Source: Halomonas sp. 328
Lineage (GTDB): Bacteria; Pseudomonadota; Gammaproteobacteria; Pseudomonadales; Halomonadaceae
Assembly: GCF_015645095.1 (NCBI RefSeq)
Contig: NZ_JADOTW010000010.1
Location: 1-64,000, forward strand
DNA length: 64,000 bases
Direction of reading: 5' to 3'
The notes under the pieces were generated by a model that saw nothing but the letters and a program-made list of their open reading frames with translations, was not told the DNA's origin and did no database searches. Made by a program: the position numbers and the translations under genes. The number at the start of each line of letters is the position of its first letter. Within the stretch, counting starts at the first letter, position 1. Positions 1 through 7,915 of this stretch are shown here, in pieces.

Positions 1-237
1 CGGAACGTTCTGATTTCTCAAGAGAATACCATCCGCTATCTTCGTTTTCAGGCTGGCCTCATGAATAAGCAGGGATACAAGGGAACGCAAAGCGAGACTA
101 TCCTCCCCACACTGCCGTGTGGCCACCGAGACGAGCCCCTCCCGCAGGAGGCGGCGCGGCCAATATGACTCGAGGGATACCGAGAGCCCCTGGGCGCCCG
201 ACGCCCTGCCGGAACCACGCGGCTCGGCCAGGGGCGC
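1..237. other. Window edge, no confident gene
   Basis: No start-to-stop gene can be supported here. The plus strand is open from base 1 to a TGA at 172-174, and could be the 3' end of a CDS entering from the left. A minus-strand frame is also open and leaves the window. Neither reading resembles a family I recognise. A short inverted repeat (CCACAC/GTGTGG, 109-124) lies between them. Confidence 0.25.
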
Positions 238-684
238 CTAGCATACGCCTCGCGACCGGGCGTAGAGACTCCCGATCACCAGCCCGAACACGACATGCGA
301 CAGCAAGGTGGACAGGGGCGCCACCAGCCCGAAGCCCATGCCGAACAGGCCGGAGCCCGCCATGGGAAAGACCGTGACCATCACCACCAGCCAGGCGACC
401 AGGCCAAACAGCAGGCCGCGCCGCACGTCGCTCCGCCCCGGCAGATAGGGCGCCAGCAGCCCGAAGAGCAGGCCCCAGACAAGGCTTCCCACCGTGAAAT
501 GGATGCCCCAGGCCACCAGCCGGCTGTCCGGCGTGCCGAGCAGGTCCTGCGCGGCCAGGTTCATGATCTCGATAGGGTCGTACCAGGGAATGATGCCCGC
601 CGACAAGCGCAGGATCATGATCATCGAAATGACCAGGGTGGCCACGAAACCGGCCAACACTCCCCTTACCAGGCGACAGCCCAT
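238..684 (-). CDS. Small four-helix membrane protein, DUF6789-like
   Basis: This 148-residue protein is almost entirely hydrophobic. An N-terminal helix starts at about residue 7, a polar stretch (about 30-55) follows, and then there are three more helices ending in a short basic tail. The start at 684 is chosen over upstream codons because a GGGAGGTG ribosome site lies 5 nt before this ATG. Size and layout recall the DUF6789/YagU-type inner-membrane proteins of unknown function; that assignment is from memory and tentative. It is on the same strand as the MBL-fold gene upstream, but no operon link can be shown. Confidence 0.6.
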   Translation of the reverse strand: MGCRLVRGVLAGFVATLVISMIMILRLSAGIIPWYDPIEIMNLAAQDLLGTPDSRLVAWGIHFTVGSLVWGLLFGLLAPYLPGRSDVRRGLLFGLVAWLVVMVTVFPMAGSGLFGMGFGLVAPLSTLLSHVVFGLVIGSLYARSRGVC

Positions 685-736
685 GACGCACCTCCCGGTG
701 CAACGGCTATGCCTTGCAGTATAGGCCGTCCAGGCC

Positions 737-1393
737 CTACTCCCGACCGGCATCGCGCAACTCGGCGAGGGCCCGCTCGACCAGTTCGGGCCACTCCCCC
801 GGCGCGAGCACCTGATAGCCGCTCTCGCCGCCGAAGGCGCTGGAAAAGACCACATCCGGCTCCAGGGGCTTGAGCAGGCCGAGGCTCTCGATCAGTGCCC
901 GCCGATCCTCGACCGTGTTATGACCGGGGATAAAGCCCGCGTGCCAGAGGCCCTCCTTGCCGCGATAGAGGGTATCGCCGGTGAACAGGTAGCGCCGGCC
1001 ATGGGGCGAGGCGACCAGGAAACAGGTGCTGCCCGGGCTATGACCCGGCACGGGAATCGCCTCGATGCCCTCGAGCAGCATCTCGCGCCCCTCGAAGAGC
1101 CACTCCGGCTCGCGTACCCGGGCGAAATCGTCGCGCTCGGCCCGGTGACCGCCCAGGGTCGTCCCGAAGCGTTCGTGGATGGCGTTCAGGCTCTCGCCCA
1201 GCTCATCGCGATGACTCAGGAACTGGTAGGCCACCCCACCCAGCTTCGCCATCCCCTCGAGCTCGTGGCGATGGCCGGTGTTGTAGAAGAGTACGTTGCC
1301 CGCCTCCCGCAGGAGCAGGTAGGCGTGGGTGGAGAGCCCCGGGAAGGGATATTCGACCTCGGTTTCCCAGACGTCAGGCTGTAGGCGTCGCAT
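737..1393 (-). CDS. MBL-fold metallo-hydrolase, atypical metal site
   Basis: This 218-residue protein has the metallo-beta-lactamase fold pattern: an N-terminal strand-rich part, a PGHSPGS motif with His118, and a FTGD motif with Asp140. The usual HxHxDH box is replaced by SHRDELG (residues 60-66), so only His61 and one acidic position remain of the normal ligands. It may therefore bind metal differently or act on an unusual substrate. The ATG at 1393 is preferred over a GTG two codons upstream because GGAGG lies 5 nt before it. The substrate is unknown; glyoxalase-II-like or lactonase-like activities are the usual alternatives for the fold. Confidence 0.75.
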   Translation of the reverse strand: MRRLQPDVWETEVEYPFPGLSTHAYLLLREAGNVLFYNTGHRHELEGMAKLGGVAYQFLSHRDELGESLNAIHERFGTTLGGHRAERDDFARVREPEWLFEGREMLLEGIEAIPVPGHSPGSTCFLVASPHGRRYLFTGDTLYRGKEGLWHAGFIPGHNTVEDRRALIESLGLLKPLEPDVVFSSAFGGESGYQVLAPGEWPELVERALAELRDAGRE

Positions 1394-1535
1394 GGTCACC
1401 TCCGGTGATGGCTGTCAGCGTCACCCGGAGCCTAAGACCTCGACCTTGCTTGAGGTCAAATCCCCTCTCGCCAGCCCTTAGAGACATCCAATCAAGGACT
1501 GCTCTTGGGCACCCCAAGGACGGCGGCCCCCCCTA

Positions 1536-2369
1536 TCAGCGATACAGTTTCAGCGCTCGAACACGTTCCTGGTAGGTCTGCAGGCGTTGCTTGAGCTCGC
1601 CCCGGCGCCGTGAAGCGATGCCGTGCACCAGGAAATTCAGCGCCGTGGTCAGGCCGCCGGTCGACTCGAGGATCAGGCCGGTCTTGGTCTGCATGGTGAT
1701 GAGGTGCGGCGTGGTGACATGCTGGGCGATGCCATATTCGTCGGCGAACACCACCAGCTCGGCATCGCGCCTCACGCACTCCTGGGCGAAGGTAATCCCC
1801 GCCTCGGCATAGGGGGCGATATCGACCAGGATCAGGCAACTGCGCTCCTTGTTGCAGTCGAGCCAGGGCCCCATCACGCCACCATAGAGGTTGAGAAACT
1901 CCACGCCGGGACGCACCAGCGCCAGGCGATTGGAGAAATCCTCGGCCAAGCCGCTGACCGTCTGGAAGCCACAGACGAAAACCTTCTCCGCCGCATCGAC
2001 CACGTCGAGCATCGCCTTCCAGCGCGGTGACTCGAGCTGCTTGGCGAGGTCCATCAGGGCCTCGATCTCACGACTGATCGGCTCACCGAGATCACTCCCC
2101 GGTCGCTCGACCCGCTCGATCAGGGCGGGATTGAGCAACGACTGCACCCGCACCTGGTCGCGTAGCTCCTCCTTCAGGCTCTTCAGGCCGGTATAGCCCA
2201 AGCGGCGCAGGAAGCGACTCACCGTATTGGGACTCACCCCGCTCTTGCGAGCCAGGCTCTCGCCATTCTCGAACACCATGTCATCGAGATTCGCCTGGAT
2301 ATAGGCCGCCAGCGTTCGCTCGGCCGGCGGTAACTCATTGAGCTGACTTTCCAATTTCTCGGAGAACAT
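1536..2369 (-). CDS. MurR/RpiR family transcriptional regulator
   Basis: This 277-residue protein has an N-terminal RpiR-type helix-turn-helix (about 1-75, with SLARKSGVSPNTVSRFLRRLG as the recognition part) and a C-terminal SIS-like domain (about 110-240). SIS domains usually bind phosphosugars; here the regulator is divergent from a polyamine-type ABC transporter, so its ligand may differ. The ATG at 2369 follows an AAGGG ribosome site and starts the conserved HTH domain directly; a longer upstream reading would add an unlikely leader. It probably controls the divergent operon through the GACAGG-type repeats between the two genes. Confidence 0.85.
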   Translation of the reverse strand: MFSEKLESQLNELPPAERTLAAYIQANLDDMVFENGESLARKSGVSPNTVSRFLRRLGYTGLKSLKEELRDQVRVQSLLNPALIERVERPGSDLGEPISREIEALMDLAKQLESPRWKAMLDVVDAAEKVFVCGFQTVSGLAEDFSNRLALVRPGVEFLNLYGGVMGPWLDCNKERSCLILVDIAPYAEAGITFAQECVRRDAELVVFADEYGIAQHVTTPHLITMQTKTGLILESTGGLTTALNFLVHGIASRRRGELKQRLQTYQERVRALKLYR

Positions 2370-2389
2370 GCTTTTCCCTTGAGCGTGCT

Positions 2390-2475
2390 GACAGGACTCT
2401 ACCTTATAATGGTAGATTTCTGTCTTATACTCATCAAAAGACAGGATCCTGTCACTCCGACAAAGGACCCTGTCG
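2390..2475. promoter_or_regulatory. Divergent control region with GACAGG/CCTGTC repeats
   Basis: The region between the RpiR-type regulator and the potD-like gene holds a perfect 14-bp palindrome GACAGGATCCTGTC (2440-2453). Half-sites GACAGGA (2390), TCTGTC (2419) and GGACCCTGTC (2466-2475) surround it, and there is a CTACC-N7-GGTAG dyad (2399-2415). A TATACT hexamer (2426-2431) could be a plus-strand -10 box. I infer that these are operator sites for the RpiR-type regulator; no binding data support this. Confidence 0.55.
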
Positions 2476-2514
2476 CCCACTCCGGGCCATCCAACAACAA
2501 CAAGGAGGCATCAC

Positions 2515-3567
2515 ATGCCCTGTCCCATCCTTCGCTACCTGCCCACGCCCCGATTGCTGGGAGCGCTCGGCCTAGGCACCCTCACCCTCTCGCCGGCCTT
2601 CGCCGACGGCCAACTCCACCTCTACAACTGGGGGGACTATATCAACCCCGCCGTGCTCGAGCGATTCAGCGAGGAGTACGACGTCCGGGTCACCCTGGAC
2701 ACCTACGGCAGCAACGAGGAGATGCTCGCCAAGCTCCAGGCTGGCGCCACGGGTTACGACCTGGTATTCCCCTCGGTGCATATGCAGGACATCCTCTTCC
2801 AGCTCGACCTGATCGCCCCGACCACGATCAACCAGAGCGAAGCCTTCAGCAACATTGACCCCGATTTCCTGCGCGCTCGGACCGATCCTGAGGGCGAGTA
2901 TTGCCTGCCCTACGCCTGGGGCACGGTGGGCATTTTCTACAACCGCAATGCGGTCGAGGAGATAAGCTCCTGGGAGGACTTCTTCGCCGCCGCCCGCGAC
3001 GGCCAGCGGGTGGCGATGTTAGATGACATGCGCGAAACGCTGGGCGTAGCGCTGATCGTCAACGGCGACTCGGTCAATACCGACGAGGCGGACGCCCTGA
3101 CCCACGCCGGCGACTATCTGATCGAACGCCGGCCGCTGATCTCCGCCTTCACCTACGACGTGGTGCCCATGGTGCAATCCGGTGACCTGGCCGCTGCCCA
3201 CTACTTCGTCGGCGCCATGATGTACGTCGACGAGGCCCCGGAGGACCTGGCCTACGTGATCCCCGAGGAGGGGGCCACCCTCTACCAGGAAAATCTCTGC
3301 CTGCTCCGAGACGCTCCCAACCGGGACAACGCCATCCGCTTCATGGAGTTCCTGCTGCGTCCCGAGATCGCCGCGCTCAATGCCCGACAGCAGAAGAACG
3401 GCACCCCCAACCGCGAGGCCCTGGCCCTGCTGCCCGACGAGCTCCGCAATAACCCGGCGATCTACCCGCCCGAGGAAGTCATGGCGCGGCTACAGGTCTT
3501 CGAGGACCTGGGCGCCGCCGTGCGCCGCTACGACCGCACCTGGATGCGAGTGCGCACCGCCCGATAA
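2515..3567 (+). CDS. potD: Polyamine-type ABC transporter periplasmic binding protein
   Basis: This 350-residue extracytoplasmic binding protein has an N-terminal signal peptide (cleavage likely after AFA, about residue 31). It is followed by the PotD/PotF opening pattern LYNWGDYI, found at the start of spermidine/putrescine binding proteins. It would capture a polyamine or related amine in the periplasm and deliver it to the PotB/PotC-type permeases encoded downstream. It is the first gene of the operon, divergent from an RpiR regulator. The true ligand is uncertain: an RpiR regulator and a terminal peptidase gene are unusual partners for polyamine uptake. Confidence 0.85.
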   Translation: MPCPILRYLPTPRLLGALGLGTLTLSPAFADGQLHLYNWGDYINPAVLERFSEEYDVRVTLDTYGSNEEMLAKLQAGATGYDLVFPSVHMQDILFQLDLIAPTTINQSEAFSNIDPDFLRARTDPEGEYCLPYAWGTVGIFYNRNAVEEISSWEDFFAAARDGQRVAMLDDMRETLGVALIVNGDSVNTDEADALTHAGDYLIERRPLISAFTYDVVPMVQSGDLAAAHYFVGAMMYVDEAPEDLAYVIPEEGATLYQENLCLLRDAPNRDNAIRFMEFLLRPEIAALNARQQKNGTPNREALALLPDELRNNPAIYPPEEVMARLQVFEDLGAAVRRYDRTWMRVRTAR

Positions 3568-3626
3568 GCCCCTGCCCCCAGCCATGGATCGACGGTGCCC
3601 GGCGGGCGCCGTCCCAGGAGTGCCCG

Positions 3627-4739
3627 ATGAAAGCCACCACCCCCGAGGCGCCGGTCGTCGAGATCCGCCGCGCTATCAAGCAGTTCCGTACCCCCGAAGG
3701 CCAGCGAGTACCCGCCCTGGCCGGCATCGACCTGAGCGTGGGAGCCAAGGAGTTCGTCACCCTGCTGGGGCCCTCCGGCTGCGGCAAGACCACCCTGCTG
3801 CGCACCATCAGCGGCTTCGAGGCCCTCGACGAGGGCTCCATCCAGATCCAGGGCCAGGAGATGAACCGGGTCCCGCCCCATGCCCGGCCAGTCAATACCG
3901 TCTTCCAGAACTATGCTCTCTTTCCCCACCTCTCGGTGGGTGAAAACGTCGGCTATGGCCTCTCGGTGCGCGGGGTGCCGAAACGTGAGCGCCTGCAACG
4001 AGTCGGCGAGGCCCTGGAGATGGTCGGCATGAACGGTCTGCAGCAACGCAGCCCCAGCCAACTCTCCGGCGGTCAGCAGCAGCGCGTGGCCCTGGCCCGG
4101 GCGATCATCAATCGCCCTGCCCTGCTGCTGCTCGACGAGCCGCTCTCGGCCCTGGACCGCCACCTGCGCCAGACCATGCAGCGCGAGCTCAAGAGCCTGC
4201 AGAACGAGCTGGGCATCGCCTTCGTGTTCGTGACCCACGACCAGGAAGAGGCGCTGACCATGTCGGATCGCATCGTGGTGCTCAACGGCGGCCATATCCA
4301 GCAGCAGGGCAAACCCACCGAGATCTACGACCGACCGGTAAATGCCTTCGTCGCTGAGTTCATCGGCGAGAGCAACCGTTTCAGAGGCACCCTCGAGCCG
4401 GGGGACGGTGGACTCGGCCGGCTGTGCCTGGCGGGCGACGAACCCCTGGTCTTGCGGCGGCCGGCCCAATCCGTGGCGGGTGAGCTGCAGGTGATGCTGC
4501 GCCCCGAGCAGTTCTGCGTCCATCCGCCCAGTGGCGACCGCTACGCCAGCCTGAAGGGGCGGCTCACTGCCAAGGCCTTCGTCGGCCGCGACCTGGAGGT
4601 CATCCTCGAGACCCGTGGCGGCCAGCCGATCAAGGCGGCCCTACGTGGCCACGACGGCCAGACCCTGGCCGGTCGCGAGCTCGGCGACGAGGTCGCCCTC
4701 TGGTACGCCATCGACGCCCCCCATGTGATCGCGGCCTAG
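3627..4739 (+). CDS. potA: Polyamine-type ABC transporter ATPase
   Basis: This 370-residue ABC ATPase energises the transporter. Visible motifs are Walker A GPSGCGKTT (48-56), Q-loop Gln94, signature LSGGQ (146-150), Walker B LLLLDE (166-171) and H-loop His204. A C-terminal TOBE-like regulatory domain covers about residues 280-370. AGGAG lies 6 nt before the ATG. The gene follows the binding-protein gene by 59 bp, and the permease gene starts 9 bp after it, so all four transporter genes look cotranscribed. Confidence 0.92.
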   Translation: MKATTPEAPVVEIRRAIKQFRTPEGQRVPALAGIDLSVGAKEFVTLLGPSGCGKTTLLRTISGFEALDEGSIQIQGQEMNRVPPHARPVNTVFQNYALFPHLSVGENVGYGLSVRGVPKRERLQRVGEALEMVGMNGLQQRSPSQLSGGQQQRVALARAIINRPALLLLDEPLSALDRHLRQTMQRELKSLQNELGIAFVFVTHDQEEALTMSDRIVVLNGGHIQQQGKPTEIYDRPVNAFVAEFIGESNRFRGTLEPGDGGLGRLCLAGDEPLVLRRPAQSVAGELQVMLRPEQFCVHPPSGDRYASLKGRLTAKAFVGRDLEVILETRGGQPIKAALRGHDGQTLAGRELGDEVALWYAIDAPHVIAA

Positions 4740-4748
4740 GAGGCGACC

Positions 4749-5708
4749 ATGAGCACGACACAACTGTCTTCGACCCTCGAGACCGGCGCCGCCCCCAAGG
4801 CTCGGTCCCGCCGGCCGCGCTGGAGCCTGATCGCCCTGCTCGGCCCAGTGACCGCCTTTCTCGGCGTCTTCTTCTTTATGCCGCTGGCCATCATGGCCGT
4901 GTTCAGCCTGCTCGAGCCTGGCCTCTACGGCGGCGTGGTGTGGAACTTCTATGCGGATAACTTCGGCCGCATCCTCGGCTGGGCCAATGGCCCTATCGAA
5001 GAGTTCGACCCGGTCTACTTGAGCATCCTGATGCGCTCGCTGCGTATTGCCCTGATCACCGCCGCCCTGTGCCTGCTGGTCTGCTACCCGGTAGCCTTTT
5101 GGGTCAGCCGGCTGCCGCCCCGGCGGCGCAACTTCTGCCTGTTCCTGATCACCCTGCCCTTCTTCGCCAGTCTGATCGTGCGGCTCTATGCCTGGGTGCT
5201 GATCCTTCGTCCCTCGGGCGCGCTCAATGGCCTGCTGGCCTGGCTGGGGATCAGCGACGCCCCGGTTGGCCTGATCTACACCGAGGCCGCGGTGCTGATC
5301 GGCCTGGTCTACATCATGGCCCCCTTCATGTTCCTGCCCCTCTACGCGAGCATCGAGAAGCTCGATCGCGGCCTGATCGAAGCCTCCTACGACCTGGGTG
5401 CCGGCCGTATCACCACCTTCCGCCGGGTGACCCTGCCGCTCACCCTGCCCGGCATCATCGGCGGCTCCATCCTGGTGTTCATCCCCACCCTCGGCAACTT
5501 CATCGTGCCCTCGCTGCTCGGCGGCGCTCAGGTGCTGATGATCGGCAACCTGATCGAGCAACAGTTCCTCCAGGCCCGCAACTGGCCCTTCGGCGCGGCC
5601 CTGGCGATGCTAGTGATGAGCGTGGTGCTGGGCCTGCTGACGCTCTATGTGCGCGCTACCCTGCGCCGCCAGGCAACGGATGTCCCCGGCAAGGAGGCCC
5701 AGGCATGA
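4749..5708 (+). CDS. potB: Polyamine-type ABC transporter permease (PotB-like)
   Basis: This 319-residue inner-membrane permease has about six transmembrane helices. It carries the EAA-type cytoplasmic loop ASYDLGAGRITTFRRVTLPL (about 213-232), which contacts the ATPase. It has the PotB/PotH layout with a longer first periplasmic loop. A GGAGG site precedes the ATG. Its TGA overlaps the ATG of the next permease gene (ATGA), indicating translational coupling. Confidence 0.9.
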   Translation: MSTTQLSSTLETGAAPKARSRRPRWSLIALLGPVTAFLGVFFFMPLAIMAVFSLLEPGLYGGVVWNFYADNFGRILGWANGPIEEFDPVYLSILMRSLRIALITAALCLLVCYPVAFWVSRLPPRRRNFCLFLITLPFFASLIVRLYAWVLILRPSGALNGLLAWLGISDAPVGLIYTEAAVLIGLVYIMAPFMFLPLYASIEKLDRGLIEASYDLGAGRITTFRRVTLPLTLPGIIGGSILVFIPTLGNFIVPSLLGGAQVLMIGNLIEQQFLQARNWPFGAALAMLVMSVVLGLLTLYVRATLRRQATDVPGKEAQA

Positions 5709-6583
5709 AGACGCTGCTTATCCACGTCAGGAAGCGCCTGCTCACCGGCTACGGCCTGCTGTTCTTCGCCTTCCTCTACGCGCCGATCCTGCTGATCGTC
5801 GCCTACTCATTCAACTCCAACCCCATCAATATGATGGTCTGGCACGATGTCACCCTGGACTGGTATCGCGCGATCTTCGGGCTCCCCCACCAGCTCGGCG
5901 ACAGCGAGCTCTACGCCGACTCCACCGACCAGCTGCTCGCCGCGGTGCGCACCAGCCTAACCGTCGCCCTGACGACCACGCTATTCTCGACCCTGGTCGG
6001 CACCCTGACCGCCCTGGCGGTGGCCCGCTACCGCTTCCGCCTGCAGGGCTTCTATCGCTTCCTGCTGTTTATGCCCATGGTGATGCCAGATATCGTGCTG
6101 GGCATCGCCCTGCTGATCTTCTTTATCAGCGTGGGCATGCCGCTGGGCACCGGCTCGATCATCATCGGACACTGCACCTTCCTGATCAGCTATGTGTTTA
6201 TCGTCGTCAGCGCCCGGCTGGCGGGCCTGGATACCCGGCTCGAGGAGGCCTCCGCCGACCTGGGCGCGGGCCCCTGGACGACCTTCCGGCGCATCACCCT
6301 GCCGCTGATCGCCCCCGGCGTCATCGGCGGCGCCATGCTCGCCTTTATCATCTCGATGGACGACCTGGTGATCACCTATTTCATCTCCGGCGTCGATTCC
6401 ACCACCCTGCCGGTATTTATCTACGGTCTGATTCGCCGCGGCATCAAGCCTGAGATCAACGCCATCGCCACCCTGCTGATCCTGGCCTCTCTGGCGATCG
6501 CCGCCATCGGCCTCTATCTGCGCAACAAGCAGCACTCCGCTACGCCAGCCACCCCTGACAAGACCGATCCTGCCAATGACTAA
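5705..6583 (+). CDS. potC: Polyamine-type ABC transporter permease (PotC-like)
   Basis: This 292-residue permease forms the second half of the membrane channel with the preceding PotB-like protein. It has about six helices and its own EAA loop (ASADLGAGPWTTFRRITLPL, about 182-201). The start is fixed by the 4-bp ATGA overlap with the upstream gene. Its 3' end overlaps the peptidase gene start by 8 bp, so the peptidase belongs to the same transcript. Confidence 0.9.
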   Translation: MKTLLIHVRKRLLTGYGLLFFAFLYAPILLIVAYSFNSNPINMMVWHDVTLDWYRAIFGLPHQLGDSELYADSTDQLLAAVRTSLTVALTTTLFSTLVGTLTALAVARYRFRLQGFYRFLLFMPMVMPDIVLGIALLIFFISVGMPLGTGSIIIGHCTFLISYVFIVVSARLAGLDTRLEEASADLGAGPWTTFRRITLPLIAPGVIGGAMLAFIISMDDLVITYFISGVDSTTLPVFIYGLIRRGIKPEINAIATLLILASLAIAAIGLYLRNKQHSATPATPDKTDPAND

Positions 6584-7706
6584 GACACTGACTCCGCCGC
6601 GCCGCGGCCGCGATCTCGGCCTGCCGTTTCCCGGTACCCCGGGGCCATACAACGCCATCACCGATGTACCCGGCATCCATGTCGGCTACGCCACCATCGA
6701 CCGCCCCACCGCGGACCCGAGGCGCTGGGCCAAGACCGGGGTGACCGCCATCCTGCCCCGGGGCTTCGCCCGGGAGCCGCAGCCCGTGTGGGCCGGCTAC
6801 CACGCCCTGAACGGCAACGGCGAGATGACCGGCACCCACTGGATCGACGACGGCGGTTACTTCGTCGGCCCGCTGTGCATCACCAACTCCCATGGCGTCG
6901 GCATCACCCACCACGCCACGGTGCGCTGGATGATCGAGCACTACGCCGAGCGCTGGCACCACCATCACCTGTGGGCCATGCCGGTGATCGCCGAGACCTA
7001 CGACGGCGTGCTCAACGATATCAATGGCCTTCATGTGCGTGAGGAGGACGCCCTGGCGGCGATCCGCGGCGCCCGCTCCAGCCCCCTCGCCGAGGGCAAC
7101 GTGGGCGGCGGCAACGGCATGATCTGCTACGAGTACAAGGGCGGCACCGGCACCGCCTCGCGGCGCCTCAGCGTCGACGGCCGGGACTACACCCTGGGCG
7201 TGCTAGTGCAGGCCAACCACGGCATCCGCGACTGGCTGCAGGTGCTCGGCGTGCCCCTGGGGGAGGCCCTGGGCGACGACCACCGCCTCCCCGGGCTCGA
7301 CAGCGAACGGGGCTCGATCATCGCGGTGCTGGCCACCGACGCCCCCATGATGCCCCACCAGCTCAGGCGCCTGGCCAAGCGCGCCGGCCTCGGCATCGGC
7401 CGCGGCGGCACCCCCGGCGGCAACAACTCCGGCGATATCTTCCTCGCCTTCAGCACCGCCAACCCGCGCCCGCTGCCGCAGCTCGCCGAGGCCCACCAGG
7501 CCTTCGCCTACCTCAATGACGAGGCCTTCGACCCCTTCTACCTGGCCGCGGTGGAGGGCGTCGACGAGGCCATCGTCAACGCCATGCTCGCCGCCGAAGA
7601 CGCCCCGACCCAGCGCCCCCAGGGCGGCATCTGCAAGGCGATCTGCCCCGACACCCTAGTTGAGCTGGTGACAGTGCAGTGCCGTCAGCAACGGGTGGCG
7701 AGATAG
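6576..7706 (+). CDS. P1 family (DmpA/BapA-like) aminopeptidase
   Basis: This 376-residue P1-family peptidase belongs to the Ntn-hydrolase-like group that self-cleaves before a catalytic serine. The conserved GGTPGGNNSGDIFLA segment (about 282-296) contains the predicted nucleophile Ser in NNSGD. The AITDVPGIHVGYAT opening (about 27-40) is typical of the family. Known members remove N-terminal D- or beta-amino acids from amides and small peptides. Its overlap with the transporter genes suggests that it processes what the transporter imports, for example amino-amides; that is inference. A close alternative is a general DmpA-like aminopeptidase. Confidence 0.85.
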   Translation: MTKTLTPPRRGRDLGLPFPGTPGPYNAITDVPGIHVGYATIDRPTADPRRWAKTGVTAILPRGFAREPQPVWAGYHALNGNGEMTGTHWIDDGGYFVGPLCITNSHGVGITHHATVRWMIEHYAERWHHHHLWAMPVIAETYDGVLNDINGLHVREEDALAAIRGARSSPLAEGNVGGGNGMICYEYKGGTGTASRRLSVDGRDYTLGVLVQANHGIRDWLQVLGVPLGEALGDDHRLPGLDSERGSIIAVLATDAPMMPHQLRRLAKRAGLGIGRGGTPGGNNSGDIFLAFSTANPRPLPQLAEAHQAFAYLNDEAFDPFYLAAVEGVDEAIVNAMLAAEDAPTQRPQGGICKAICPDTLVELVTVQCRQQRVAR

Positions 7707-7753
7707 CGGAGGAGATAGAGACGGCTGCAAGCCAGAGGAGATAAGCCAGCCAA

Positions 7754-7774
7754 GCGGCCCCGATCAGGGGCCGC
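7754..7774 (+). terminator. Hairpin after transporter-peptidase operon
   Basis: GCGGCCCC and GGGGCCGC form a perfect 8-bp stem with a 5-nt loop, 47 bp after the peptidase stop codon. There is no clear T-tract, so termination would be weak or Rho-assisted. Confidence 0.45.
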
Positions 7775-7915
7775 CTATTGGCGAGGGACAACCCTCAAAC
7801 AAGGTGCCCTATTACATGAAAGTGGAAAAAGAGGACAACATAGCTCACCCGCAGAGACTCACGAAGACATAGAAAAGATTATTACAATCACTAATAAACA
7901 CAGAAAAACCAAAAC

